Source of the DNA: Planctomycetota bacterium
GTDB taxonomy: Bacteria > Planctomycetota > Phycisphaerae > Phycisphaerales > SM1A02
Reading direction: 5' to 3'
DNA length: 55,534 bases
NCBI GenBank assembly: GCA_024226535.1
Contig: JAAELP010000245.1
Location: forward strand, 1-55,534
Under the pieces are notes generated by a model. That model saw only the letters and a list, made by a program, of their open reading frames with translations. It had not been told where the DNA came from and made no database searches. Positions within the stretch are counted from its first letter, which is position 1. The number at the start of each line of letters is the position of its first letter. A program made the translations under genes and the position numbers. Shown here one piece after another: positions 35,185-45,920 of this stretch.

Positions 35185-35516
35185 ATGAAGCTCCTCACCG
35201 CCGAGCGAACGTCCGCGTAGTGCTCGAACATCGGGGCGAGGCCCGTCAGCTCCAGTACTTCGCGGATCAGCTCGTTTGCGCCGCACAGCTTGAGGGCCTG
35301 GCCGCTCTGGCCGAGTTCCTCGGTGACGTCGAGCAGGGCTTCCAGCGCGACGCTGTCCACGAACGGCACCGACGACGCGTCCAGGACGAGCCGGCCGAGG
35401 CTCTTGGTGCGGGTGCGCAGCAGCGTGCTTCGCAGCGCGTCAGCGTCGTCGCCGGTCACCGGTCCCATCGGCTTCACCGACGTGACCGCGCCATGCATCT
35501 GCTGCTTGATCTCCAC
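35181..35516 (-). CDS. STAS-domain anti-sigma-factor antagonist-like protein
   Basis: 111 residues. A single STAS domain with the conserved Asp54-Ser55 in SSVPFVDSVALEALL; Ser55 is the position phosphorylated by cognate kinases in the SpoIIAA family. It ends overlapping the PilB start. No partner anti-sigma kinase of the HPK/RsbW type is adjacent; the only kinase near is the histidine kinase 30 bases upstream. It may switch on the pilus operon or bind another regulator. Confidence 0.88.
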   Translation of the reverse strand: MEIKQQMHGAVTSVKPMGPVTGDDADALRSTLLRTRTKSLGRLVLDASSVPFVDSVALEALLDVTEELGQSGQALKLCGANELIREVLELTGLAPMFEHYADVRSAVRSFM

Positions 35517-35546
35517 CGCGCACCCCTCCGTCCGTCATCCCCTCGG

Positions 35547-37382
35547 TCACGCCGCGTGCGCGAGCGCAGGCACCGTGAGGACGAACGTGCTCCCCTCGTC
35601 AATCGCGGAGATCACCGTGATATCGCCGCCATGCAGGCGGATGACCTCGCGGGCGAGCGCCAGGCCCAGGCCGGATCCGGTAATGCCCGTGATCCGCTCG
35701 TCCTTCGCCCGGTAGAACTTCTCGAAGATCCGCTCCAGCTCCTCATCGGCGAGTCCGATGCCGGTATCGACGACCTTCACGACCAGGCCGTCCTCTTCGC
35801 CGCACTCCACGGAGACGGTCACGCGACCACCATCCGGCGTGTACTTCATCGCGTTGCCGACGAGGTTGTGCAGGGCGAGTTCGATCTTGTCCTTGTCCGC
35901 CTGGATCACGGGGAGCTTCGGAGGCAGCTCGACGTCGAAGGTGATGTTCTTCTCGGACGCCGAGCCCTCGTAGTCGCTGCGAAGGTCGGCGAAGGTGTTC
36001 GAGAGATGGACGTCGTCCACGCGCATCGTGTGCGAGCCGGCTTCGAGCTCGGCCACGGAGAGCATGTCACCGACGATCCGATCCAGACGCCGCGCTTCCT
36101 GGTTGATCACGTTCAGGCAGTTCGCGCGGACGTGCGCGTCCTGATCGCCCTCCTCCATCGCGGTCTCGGCGTACAGGAGGATGTTCGTCAGCGGCGTCCG
36201 CAACTCGTGCGTGACCTTGGCGACGAACGTGTTGCGTGAACTGTCGGCGAGACGCTGCTGGGTGACGTCCTCGACGACGATCATCGCCGCGCTCTCGTCC
36301 TCGCGCCGCACCGGGCGGACGCTGAAGCGGAGTACGCCCGTCGATCCTTCGTCGTTCCGGCTGATCTCGGTGCTCGTCGTGCGGCGGAACTCGCCGGAGG
36401 CGACCCCGCGGACGTGCTCGAGGATCTCCGGGTCGAGGACCGAGTCGATCGCGTTGCCGAGGATCTCCCCGCGCGGCTTGCCGAGGTACAGGCCCGCGGC
36501 GCCGTTCGCGTAGGTCACGTTGAGGTTGCTGTCCACGAGGATCAGGCCCTGCGACATCGCGTCGCACATGCTCGCGAGATCCTGGCTGCGCTCGCGGCGC
36601 GACGAAGGCAACTCGAGAAGCCGCTTCGTCACGAGCACCTGCTGGAGACGCTCGCGCTCGGAGAGCAGTTCGTTCCACGCCGCCGCCTCGGCGCCGAGAT
36701 CGCGCTGGATCGTCAGGGCCGCGAGTTCCGTCTCGCCGGTGTCGAGGGCGATCAGCGCCTCTCGGATGTAGCTCATCGCCCGCATGCGGGCCCGGGTGCG
36801 CCGGTAGACGAGCAGCAGGGCGCCGAGCGCCATGGCGCCGATCGCGGCGATGCCCGACTGGGCGTCCCAGTAGCTCCACGCCGATCGCTGGAGGCTGACG
36901 GACAGCTCCAGCGCCGCGGGGCCGCGCCCCTCGATCTCGAGGTGGTAGGTCACCGTGCGCGCGCCGTTCGGGCCGTCCACGTTGGCGGCCGGGATCGGCG
37001 CGTTCGACCACTCCTCCGGCAGCGAGGCGAGCGTGATGTCCGACGCGTGCGCGGCGGCGATCACTTCGCCGGAGGGCAGGATGATCCGGCATTCGCTGAG
37101 CTCGTGCATCCGGGCCGTCTCGACGACGAGCCGTCGGACGACCGACACGCGGTCGGCGCCGAGGTGCGTCTCCGCGAGTTCAGAGAGCAGGAGCCCTGCC
37201 GAGTCCAACTCGCGCTGCCGCGCCTCGACCCAGGTGAAGTGCCGCTCGCGGGCACTCCACCACGCGCTCGTACCGACGACCCCGAGCAGGATCGCCGCGA
37301 AGAGCAGACCAGCGGACGCGATGAGCGACTCGCCCCGTAGGACGAAGCGGCCGAACCCGATTGTCTTGTTCTGGAGCGCCAT
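35547..37382 (-). CDS. Membrane-bound sensor histidine kinase with PAS domain
   Basis: About 611 residues from ATG 37382 (MALQNKTIGFG). Two transmembrane helices (about 18-44 and 175-198) flank a periplasmic sensor domain. A PAS domain (about 283-390, LVDSNLNVTYANGAAGLYLG) precedes the HisKA domain with phosphoacceptor His392 in FVAKVTHELRTPLTN. The HATPase_c domain follows: N box ELALHNLVGNAMKYTPDGG, G1 VVKVVDTGIGLADEE, G2 GITGSGLGLAL. The kinase appears complete and classical. It heads the minus-strand gene run; STAS, pilus genes, receiver and HD-GYP follow, so it is the most likely input of that pathway. It lies just after the tRNA-Gln terminator and probably has its own promoter. Confidence 0.92.
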   Translation of the reverse strand: MALQNKTIGFGRFVLRGESLIASAGLLFAAILLGVVGTSAWWSARERHFTWVEARQRELDSAGLLLSELAETHLGADRVSVVRRLVVETARMHELSECRIILPSGEVIAAAHASDITLASLPEEWSNAPIPAANVDGPNGARTVTYHLEIEGRGPAALELSVSLQRSAWSYWDAQSGIAAIGAMALGALLLVYRRTRARMRAMSYIREALIALDTGETELAALTIQRDLGAEAAAWNELLSERERLQQVLVTKRLLELPSSRRERSQDLASMCDAMSQGLILVDSNLNVTYANGAAGLYLGKPRGEILGNAIDSVLDPEILEHVRGVASGEFRRTTSTEISRNDEGSTGVLRFSVRPVRREDESAAMIVVEDVTQQRLADSSRNTFVAKVTHELRTPLTNILLYAETAMEEGDQDAHVRANCLNVINQEARRLDRIVGDMLSVAELEAGSHTMRVDDVHLSNTFADLRSDYEGSASEKNITFDVELPPKLPVIQADKDKIELALHNLVGNAMKYTPDGGRVTVSVECGEEDGLVVKVVDTGIGLADEELERIFEKFYRAKDERITGITGSGLGLALAREVIRLHGGDITVISAIDEGSTFVLTVPALAHAA

Positions 37383-37548
37383 GCGGAGCGACAGCCTCGA
37401 TATGCGGTAACAGCGGAACGTCACAGCGCATATCGATCGAGAACGCGCTCGGCTGAACCGCAAAGTGTCGCGGGCACGGGCGTTGGGAAGGCTCAACCGG
37501 ACCGCCGGGTCATTCTCGACGCGGGTTATCGGGAGCCCATGACGAACG

Positions 37549-37570
37549 AGGGCCCGCCGAAGCGGGCCCT
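37549..37570 (-). terminator. Terminator-like hairpin after tRNA-Gln
   Basis: On the minus strand AGGGCCCGC and GCGGGCCCT form a perfect 9-bp stem closed by a TTCG tetraloop, starting about 10 bases after the 3' end of the tRNA. It is followed by CGTTCGTC, a weak T-tract. The position and strength fit an intrinsic terminator that separates the tRNA from the histidine kinase gene. Confidence 0.75.
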
Positions 37571-37579
37571 GCACGTGAA

Positions 37580-37650
37580 CTGGGGATCAAGGATTCGAAC
37601 CTTGACTAACTGATTCAGAGTCAGTCGTGCTACCGTTACACCAATCCCCA
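37580..37650 (-). tRNA. tRNA-Gln (anticodon CTG)
   Basis: The reverse strand folds as a complete cloverleaf: acceptor TGGGGAT/ATCCCCA, D arm with GTAACGGTAGCAC, anticodon stem ACTGA/TCAGT with the loop CTCTGAA, and T arm CAAGG TTCGAAT CCTTG. The anticodon CTG reads codon CAG, glutamine. The discriminator base is G (37580). CCA is not encoded. No intron and no att-like duplication nearby. Confidence 0.95.
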
Positions 37651-37668
37651 TCGGTGGCGGAACGCTGG

Positions 37669-37677
37669 ATTGTATAT
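37669..37677 (-). promoter_or_regulatory. Possible -10 region of the tRNA-Gln promoter
   Basis: The minus strand reads ATATACAAT about 19 bases before the tRNA 5' end, at a reasonable spacing for a -10 box (TATACA or TACAAT). The same AT-rich stretch (TGTATATC on the plus strand) may serve the divergent SUI1 gene, because it is the only AT-rich segment between the two. Confidence 0.35.
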
Positions 37678-37723
37678 CGGCCCGCACCGCGATCAACATC
37701 CCTCCGGGAGAGCGATTCGAGCC

Positions 37724-38071
37724 ATGTCCGGACTCTTCTCGGGGACGCCCCTGGAACGCCCGGTAACCTGCGCCGTCTGTGAGCAGCCGCTCGACGCCTG
37801 TACGTGTCCCCGCGACGCCGGCGGGCACGTCCTTCGGCCGAAGGACCAGACCGCCGTCATCCGCCGCGAGCGGCGGCGCCGGGGCAAGACCGTGACCACG
37901 GTGACCGGCCTCGATCCGACCGCCTCGGACCTCGCGGCGATCGCGCGGGATCTCAAGGGGCGATGCGCGTCCGGTGGCACCGTCTCCGACGGCGTCATCG
38001 AGGTGCAGGGCGACCACGGCGAGACCGTCGCCGAGGTGCTGCGGACGATGGGGTACCGGGTGCGGCCCTAG
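37724..38071 (+). CDS. SUI1/YciH family translation initiation-like factor
   Basis: About 115 residues; ATG 37724 (MSGLFSGTPLERP) chosen over ATG 37670. The C-terminal part (KTVTTVTGLDPTASDLAAIARDLKGRCASGGTVSDGVIEVQG...VAEVLRTMGYRV) is the SUI1/eIF1 fold, as in bacterial YciH, which influences start-codon fidelity. The N-terminal part has CAVCEQPLDACTC, a possible zinc knuckle present in some bacterial members. The stop TAG at 38069-38071 overlaps the stop of the convergent asd gene. Confidence 0.88.
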   Translation: MSGLFSGTPLERPVTCAVCEQPLDACTCPRDAGGHVLRPKDQTAVIRRERRRRGKTVTTVTGLDPTASDLAAIARDLKGRCASGGTVSDGVIEVQGDHGETVAEVLRTMGYRVRP

Positions 38072-39129
38072 GCCCCCCGGGCCGGCTCGTCCGCCAACAG
38101 CCATTCCGCGATCTGGATCGCGTTCAGCGCCGCGCCCTTGCGGAGTTGGTCGCCGCAGGCGAACAGGGCCACCCCCCGGCCGTCCGGCTCGCTTACATCG
38201 GTGCGGATGCGGCCGACGAGGACCTCGTCGCGCCCCGCGGCGTCGATCGGCTCGGGGAAACGATTGGCCGCGCGGTCGTCCAGCACGCGCACGCCGGGCG
38301 CCTCGTCGAGCAGCCCGCGGATCGCGGCTTCGTCGAGCGGTGCGTCGAGCGTCAGGTGGATGGCCTCGGCGTGGGCGCGGAGCACCGGCACGCGAACGCA
38401 CGTGGCCGACACGCGTACGTTGTCGTCGTTCCAGATGCGATGCGTCTCGCGCAGGAGCTTGCGCTCCTCTTCGTTGTAACCGTCGTCCCCGACGGGCGAG
38501 TCGTGGCTGAAGACGTTGAAGAGATACTGGCGCCCGCAGATGTCGGTGGTGTAGGGCCGCCCCTCGGCGTAGTCGCGCGCCTGCTGCTCCAGCTCGGCCA
38601 TCAGGGCGGCGCCGGCCCCGGACGCCGCCTGGTAGGTGCTCACCACCATGCGACGCACGCCGACCGCCCGGTGCAGGGGGGTTACCGCCATGAGCGCGAT
38701 GATCGTCGAGCAGTTCGGGTTGGCGATGATGCCCGCCTCGCCGCGTCCGACCGCGAACCGGTTCGACGCGAGCTCGTCGCCGTTGATCTCGGGCACGACG
38801 AGGGGAACGTCGTCGTTCATCCGGAAGCAACTGCTGTTGTCGATCACCGTCGCCCCGGCGGCGACGGCGGCCGGGGCGAACCGCCGGCTGATCGAGCCCC
38901 CGGCCGAGAACAGGGCGAGATCGATCCCCTCGAAGCTCCGTTCGGTCAGCTCCTCGACGACGATCGACTCGCCGCCATGCCGGATCGCGGTGCCGGCGGA
39001 GCGGCTGGAAGCGAGCAGCCGGATCGCGGCGCAGGGAAAGCGGCGCTCTTCGAGGAGCGAGAGAAGCTCGCGTCCCACGGCACCGGTGGCGCCGACGATC
39101 GCGATCCGGGGGCGTTCGGGCAGACCCAT
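38068..39129 (-). CDS. asd: Aspartate-semialdehyde dehydrogenase
   Basis: 353 residues from ATG 39129. It makes aspartate semialdehyde from aspartyl phosphate with NADPH in the lysine/threonine/methionine and peptidoglycan precursor pathway. Visible: NADP-binding GATGAVG (13-19), conserved DNSSCFRM, catalytic Cys140 in IIANPNCST, and STYQAASGAG. Length is typical for the bacterial enzyme. The upstream bases of the ATG carry TACACT about nine bases before it, so the message may be nearly leaderless. It ends overlapping SUI1 tail-to-tail; its promoter region is shared with purE. Confidence 0.95.
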   Translation of the reverse strand: MGLPERPRIAIVGATGAVGRELLSLLEERRFPCAAIRLLASSRSAGTAIRHGGESIVVEELTERSFEGIDLALFSAGGSISRRFAPAAVAAGATVIDNSSCFRMNDDVPLVVPEINGDELASNRFAVGRGEAGIIANPNCSTIIALMAVTPLHRAVGVRRMVVSTYQAASGAGAALMAELEQQARDYAEGRPYTTDICGRQYLFNVFSHDSPVGDDGYNEEERKLLRETHRIWNDDNVRVSATCVRVPVLRAHAEAIHLTLDAPLDEAAIRGLLDEAPGVRVLDDRAANRFPEPIDAAGRDEVLVGRIRTDVSEPDGRGVALFACGDQLRKGAALNAIQIAEWLLADEPARGA

Positions 39130-39174
39130 GGCGCCAGTGTACCATTCACGCTTCCGAGACCACGGGAGCACGTC
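39130..39174. promoter_or_regulatory. Divergent asd/purE promoter region
   Basis: Only 45 bases separate the divergent start codons. Two hexamers overlap: TACCAT on the plus strand (39140-39145) for purE and TACACT on the minus strand (39141-39136) for asd. A ribosome-binding site GGGAG (39164-39168) precedes purE. Opposed overlapping -10 boxes would make expression of the two genes mutually sensitive. Confidence 0.3.
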
Positions 39175-39675
39175 ATGAGCAGCGAGTACAAGACGGTGGA
39201 GGGCGCGCTCGTCGGTGTTCTCATGGGCAGCGCGAGCGACTGGCCGACGATGAAGAAGACCAGCGAGATGCTGGCCGATCTCGACATCGCGCACGAGTGC
39301 AACGTGATCTCGGCGCACCGCGCCCCGCGGCGGCTGGAGGCGTACTGCGCCGGGGCCGAGGAGCGAGGGCTCCGGGTGCTCATCTGCGCCGCCGGCGGCG
39401 CCGCGCACCTCGGCGGCGTGGCGGCCGCCCTGACCCACCTGCCCGTCCTCGCCTGCCCGATGCAGGGGTGGTCCCTCGACGGGCTCGACTCGCTCCTGTC
39501 GATGGTGCAGATGCCGAAGGGGATCCCCGTGGCGACCTTCGCCATCGGTTCCGCGGGCGCCGTCAACGCGGCCCTCTTCGCGGCCGCGATCCTCGCCGGC
39601 ACCGACGAGGGCGTCCGGGACCGCCTCCTGGAGTTCCGGAGAAAGCAGTCCGAGGCGGTTCATTCGCTCGATTAA
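39175..39675 (+). CDS. purE: N5-carboxyaminoimidazole ribonucleotide mutase PurE
   Basis: 166 residues, ATG 39175 with GGGAG six bases upstream. It moves the carboxyl group of N5-CAIR to give CAIR in purine synthesis. Motifs: MGSASDWPTM near the start, NVISAHRAPRR, and CAAGGAAHLGGV. This is the class I (PurK-dependent) type by length and by the SDWP motif. No purK is adjacent in the window. Confidence 0.95.
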   Translation: MSSEYKTVEGALVGVLMGSASDWPTMKKTSEMLADLDIAHECNVISAHRAPRRLEAYCAGAEERGLRVLICAAGGAAHLGGVAAALTHLPVLACPMQGWSLDGLDSLLSMVQMPKGIPVATFAIGSAGAVNAALFAAAILAGTDEGVRDRLLEFRRKQSEAVHSLD

Positions 39676-39713
39676 CCCCCCGAACGTCCCCCGCCCGAAT
39701 CGGGAATTCGGAT

Positions 39714-39741
39714 TCCGCAATCCGCAATCCGCAATCCGCAA
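39714..39741. repeat. Tandem repeat (TCCGCAA)x4
   Basis: Four perfect tandem copies of the 7-mer TCCGCAA after purE, next to a partial palindrome GAATCGGGAATTCGG just upstream. The 278-base gap 39676-39953 contains no gene apart from this repeat and a possible promoter of the metalloprotease. Seven-base units do not keep a reading frame, consistent with non-coding. Confidence 0.8.
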
Positions 39742-39789
39742 CCCCCGATCCTTGATCCACAATCCACCAGTCCCCACTCGCCTGGGAAA

Positions 39790-39815
39790 TTGACAGCTCC
39801 CCACACCACTATCAT
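39790..39815 (+). promoter_or_regulatory. Weak promoter candidate for the metalloprotease gene
   Basis: TTGACA (39790-39795) is a perfect -35 consensus, followed by TATCAT (39810-39815) with a spacing of 14, shorter than usual. The start codon is about 140 bases further. Either the -10 box lies elsewhere or the match is fortuitous. Confidence 0.25.
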
Positions 39816-39953
39816 CCCCCTTTCCCGATTCTCGGACGAAGTGCATCATCTCTACGTCCGATCAGTATCAGGGGACGAAGGGCGGGGCGGTCCTCATGCG
39901 CCCGCGGGGAGCGGGCGGATCGGTCTATGTCCGGATCTCACGAGAGGTTTTCC

Positions 39954-42770
<2,817 letters not shown>

Positions 42771-42842
42771 TCGGTCCCTCCCCCGAGATCGATGATCGGC
42801 GGGCCCGTGCCCGCCGTTTTCATTTTTGTGACAGGCCGGCCC

Positions 42843-43053
42843 CGCGCGAAGATCCTCCGACCCTCCGATCCCCGCCATCGTCCCATCGACGGTGTCCTCC
42901 GACTCCCAGCGGCCCATGCCCTATCGCCCCATCCACATGCCTTCCGACGAGGCCGGATGGGCGATCGAGGATGGGCGGATGGGGCGTAGGGAGTCGGAGG
43001 ACACTTGCGATGGGACGATGGCGGGGATCGGAGGGTCGGAGGATCTTCGCGCG
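42843..43053. repeat. 211-bp near-palindromic element
   Basis: Arms of 65 bases (42843-42907 and 42989-43053) are inverted copies with 62 of 65 bases identical; the first 46 are perfect. The 81-base centre contains further weaker complementarity (CCCTATCGCCCCATCC against GGATGGGGCGTAGGG). It lies 72 bases after the metalloprotease stop and before the sigma factor gene. No ORF crossing it is believable. It may be a MITE, a folded terminator or a REP-type element. It accounts for most of the 376-base gap 42771-43146. Confidence 0.85.
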
Positions 43054-43108
43054 TGCTCGGGAGTCCACGCACAAGGGCACGTTTCGCCTGATCTGTAGGC
43101 GGTGGCGC

Positions 43109-43114
43109 TATACT
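43109..43114 (+). promoter_or_regulatory. Possible -10 hexamer (TATACT) for the sigma factor gene
   Basis: TATACT lies 33 bases before ATG 43147, in the short AT-containing part between the long palindrome and the gene. No clear -35 box; an ECF-type promoter cannot be excluded. Confidence 0.35.
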
Positions 43115-43146
43115 CGGGGCGGTGGTCGTGAATGGGGGGCCCAGGC

Positions 43147-43872
43147 ATGTCCGACAAGTCGGCGATGCGTTTCAAGACGACGAGCTGGACGCTCATCGGT
43201 GACGCGCGAGACAACCGCTCCGATCTCGAGCAGTTGCTGGCGCAGTACTGGAGCCCGGTCTACGCGTTCCTTCGGCGCCGGGGGGAACGCCCCGCGGACG
43301 CGGAGGATCTCACACAGGCCTTCCTCGCGAAGATCGTGCTCGACCGGAAGCTCATCAGCCAGGCGGATCCGGCCCGGGGGCGCTTCCGCACGTACCTCAT
43401 CTCCGCGCTGAAGAACTTCGTCATCGACGAGTACCGGCACGTGCGCGGTCGCGACGGCACCCGCGCGCCGACGTTCATCCCCGATGATCCCCGCGCGTTC
43501 GAGGCGGCCGAGCCGAGCGAGGCGGACGATCCGGCCAACGCCTTCGACCGCCAGTGGGCGACGGCAGTGCTCAACGAGGCGCTGCGCCGCGTCGAGGACG
43601 CATGTCGCAACGACGGGATGGAGCGCCAGTGGACGGCGTTCGACGCGCGCGTGCTCCGGCCCGCGCGCCACGACTGTGAGCCCACGGCGATCGAGGAACT
43701 CCTCGTGCGACTCGGCATCTCCGAGGCGCAGGAGATCTACAGCATGATCCAGACCGTCAAGCGCAAGCTCGATCGCGAACTCCGCGCCGTGGTCGCGGAG
43801 ACGGTCGTCGACACCGAGGGAATCGGCCAGGAGCTACGCGATCTGCGGAAGTTCCTGGCGTTTACGGGTTGA
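43147..43872 (+). CDS. ECF-type RNA polymerase sigma factor (planctomycete type)
   Basis: About 241 residues from ATG 43147 (ATG 43132 also possible). The start RFKTTSWTLIGDARD and the segment YWSPVYAFLRRRGERPADAEDLTQAFLAKIV...ADPARGRFRTYLISALKNFVIDEYR match a family of sigma-70-like factors common in planctomycetes, in which region 2 (DAEDLTQ) is clear. Region 4 is weaker: IEELLVRLGISEAQEIYSMIQTVKRKLDRELR may be its helix-turn-helix. In this family a Ser/Thr kinase gene often lies next to the factor; here the next gene is an unrelated membrane protein. Target genes unknown. Confidence 0.8.
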   Translation: MSDKSAMRFKTTSWTLIGDARDNRSDLEQLLAQYWSPVYAFLRRRGERPADAEDLTQAFLAKIVLDRKLISQADPARGRFRTYLISALKNFVIDEYRHVRGRDGTRAPTFIPDDPRAFEAAEPSEADDPANAFDRQWATAVLNEALRRVEDACRNDGMERQWTAFDARVLRPARHDCEPTAIEELLVRLGISEAQEIYSMIQTVKRKLDRELRAVVAETVVDTEGIGQELRDLRKFLAFTG

Positions 43873-43884
43873 GGGGGGACGCGC

Positions 43885-44622
43885 TCAACTCCGAACCCCC
43901 GCCACGATCAACTCCTGCCGCCACGTCTCGTTGCCCGTCGCGAACGGCTCCACGTCCTTCGGCATCGACAGGTGCAGCCGCGCGGGCTGCTGGAGTTCGA
44001 TCTCGCCGGAGACTTCGTGCACGCCGCTCTTGAACGCGGAGCCGCCCCAGTCCACGAGCATCGCGCCGCACCGCATGCCCGCGTGCCGCCGGAGACGCGC
44101 GCCCTGGCTCCGCGGATAGAAGCTCGCGGCGCCCAGCATGACCTCGATCACCTCGCCCTGGAGGTGCTCGGGCACCGCGATCGGCTGGTTGATCACACCG
44201 AAGTCGCCCCCGCCGGCCTGGAACGCGATGTGCACGTCACGCATGCCGGGACGGATGATGAAGCTGTCGTCGGGGGGCCGGAGGTGGACGACGGCCTGCA
44301 CCGGGTTCTCGTACTGGTTCTGGTAGAAGACGCACAGGTAGGCCCGGCCCTCGCGGTTGCGCACGGTGGCCATGAACGAGAGGCCCCCGACGTCGTAGTA
44401 CATCTCGCCGACCGTCTCGCACAGGTGGTCGGGGAGCTTGTCCTCGACCTTCAGGGCGTAGAACAGCCATCCTGCCAACGCCACAAGCGCCGCGAACGCG
44501 ACCACGCGCTGGAGCCACAGGAGCACCGTGGTTTCGGGGTTGAGGACGAACCACGCAAGGATCGCCCACGCCAGTGCGACGACCAGCAGGAGCACGATCA
44601 CGAAGTTGCGCTTCTCGTGCAT
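43885..44622 (-). CDS. Two-helix membrane protein of unknown function
   Basis: 245 residues. ATG 44622 has GGAGG about ten bases upstream. Two transmembrane helices (about residues 6-25 and 34-56) are followed by a soluble beta-rich domain with many conserved-looking glycines (VGEMYYDVGGLSFMATVRNREGRAYLCVFYQNQ). No family recognised and no catalytic motif seen. It is convergent with the sigma factor and divergent from pdxH, so it is probably transcribed alone. Confidence 0.7.
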   Translation of the reverse strand: MHEKRNFVIVLLLVVALAWAILAWFVLNPETTVLLWLQRVVAFAALVALAGWLFYALKVEDKLPDHLCETVGEMYYDVGGLSFMATVRNREGRAYLCVFYQNQYENPVQAVVHLRPPDDSFIIRPGMRDVHIAFQAGGGDFGVINQPIAVPEHLQGEVIEVMLGAASFYPRSQGARLRRHAGMRCGAMLVDWGGSAFKSGVHEVSGEIELQQPARLHLSMPKDVEPFATGNETWRQELIVAGVRS

Positions 44623-44674
44623 GGCCGGGGTTCCTCCCGACCCTCGTCGCGGGTCGGTTCGACCGGACTCTCCC

Positions 44675-44682
44675 ACTATAGT
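44675..44682. promoter_or_regulatory. Palindromic -10-like ACTATAGT between divergent genes
   Basis: ACTATAGT is a palindrome that provides the -10-like hexamer TATAGT on both strands, in the 112-base region between the membrane protein (start 44622) and pdxH (start 44735). It is the only AT-rich spot there. It could act as overlapping divergent promoters. Confidence 0.4.
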
Positions 44683-44734
44683 AATCGGTTTCCGCCGCGC
44701 ATGACGCCCGGTGACCGCCACGCGAGAGGCCCCC

Positions 44735-45331
44735 ATGGATTTCGATCACCCGCCGCGCGACCCCGTGGAGCAGCTTCGGGCCTGGCTCGACGACGCCCGG
44801 CAGCTCGAACTCCCCAATCCCGAGTCGATGGTGGTCGCCACGATCGATCCAGACGGACGCCCGTCGGCGCGTGTCGTGCTGCTGCGCGGACTCGACGAGC
44901 GAGGGGGCGTCTTCTTCACGAACTACGAGAGCCGCAAGGGCCGGGCGATCGAGGTGAACCCCGCGGTGTCCATGGTGATCCACTGGGATCTGCTGCACCG
45001 CCAGGTCGTCATGGAGGGCTCGGCCACGCGCGCCGGTGCCGACGAGTCAGACGCGTACTTCGCGTCCCGGCCGCGGGGAAGCCAGGTCAGCGCCTGGGCG
45101 AGCCGGCAGTCGGAGCCGGTCGCGTCGCGCGACGTCCTCGAGGAGGCGTACACGGAGGCGGAGCGACGCTTCGAGGGCGGGCCGGTGCCGCGACCGCCGA
45201 ACTGGGGCGGATACCGCGTCGCGCTGGAGTCGATCGTGTTCTGGCAGGCGCGCGCATTCCGGCTTCACGACCGCGTGCGGTACACCGCCGACGGCGCCGG
45301 CGACTGGACGATCGAACGGCTCTATCCGTAG
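44735..45331 (+). CDS. pdxH: Pyridoxamine/pyridoxine 5'-phosphate oxidase
   Basis: 198 residues from ATG 44735 with GAGAGG five bases upstream (GTG 44711 is an alternative). FMN enzyme of vitamin B6 synthesis, making pyridoxal phosphate. Motifs: MVVATIDPDGRPSARVVLLRGLDERGGVFFTNYESRKGRAI, WDLLHRQVVMEGSATR, and the C-terminal FWQARAFRLHDRVRY, which holds the conserved RLHDR substrate site, ending in WTIERLYP as expected. Slightly shorter at the N-terminus than the E. coli enzyme. Confidence 0.95.
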   Translation: MDFDHPPRDPVEQLRAWLDDARQLELPNPESMVVATIDPDGRPSARVVLLRGLDERGGVFFTNYESRKGRAIEVNPAVSMVIHWDLLHRQVVMEGSATRAGADESDAYFASRPRGSQVSAWASRQSEPVASRDVLEEAYTEAERRFEGGPVPRPPNWGGYRVALESIVFWQARAFRLHDRVRYTADGAGDWTIERLYP

Positions 45332-45371
45332 GTCTTCGTTCGTCTGGCGGGACGGTGATCGAGGACGACAT

Positions 45372-45920
45372 TCACGGGCCGGTGGGGGCGCTGCCACCGT
45401 ATCGACGCTCGAGGACGTTCACGGTGAAGCCGCCCTCGTCGGGGCCGGTCGGGGGGCGGTAGATCCAGTCGGTCAGTTCGTCGCTCGGAAACGACACGAG
45501 CTCGTCGCGGCCGCGACCGCAGGCGAGATCGCGTCGCGGCGGGCTGGCGAGCCGGCCCTCGATCCGAAAGAGCGACCAGTGCAGCGGTTCGACCCAGACG
45601 AACTCGTGGTGTCCGTCCGCCGTCGGGGCCCGCCATTTGACCGCCCAGAGCGATCGCTCGTGCGACGACGCTTCGTCCCAGCGCCGGCGCGCTCCCTCGG
45701 CGGTACGTCGCGCCTCGGCGATGGCATCGGCAAGCTCGGTGTCCCCGGCCCGCACCGCGACCTGGTCGGAGCCGTCGCGCTGTGCCCATGTCGGGGCTGG
45801 CGCGTTCGTGGCGACGTCATCGGTCGACGCTTCCCGCGCCGACGGCGGCTCGAGATCGCAGCCGACCGCGAGCATGGCCAGGACGACGAGTGAGACGCAG
45901 CGGCGGATCATGGGCGTCAT
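45372..45920 (-). CDS. DUF2314-like lipoprotein
   Basis: 182 residues. ATG 45920 overlaps the NYN nuclease stop by four bases (an internal ATG at 45911 is possible). A lipoprotein signal peptide ends in AVGC (Cys21). The domain LWAVKWRAPTADGHHEFVWVEPLHW...DELVSFPSDELTDWIYR matches DUF2314 (YegJ-like), of unknown function. Close to the membrane, role unknown. Confidence 0.75.
   Translation of the reverse strand: MTPMIRRCVSLVVLAMLAVGCDLEPPSAREASTDDVATNAPAPTWAQRDGSDQVAVRAGDTELADAIAEARRTAEGARRRWDEASSHERSLWAVKWRAPTADGHHEFVWVEPLHWSLFRIEGRLASPPRRDLACGRGRDELVSFPSDELTDWIYRPPTGPDEGGFTVNVLERRYGGSAPTGP

Noticed and set aside
37580..37650. tRNA-Gln as an integration site for a mobile element
   Set aside because: No integrase gene and no duplicate of the tRNA 3' end found nearby.
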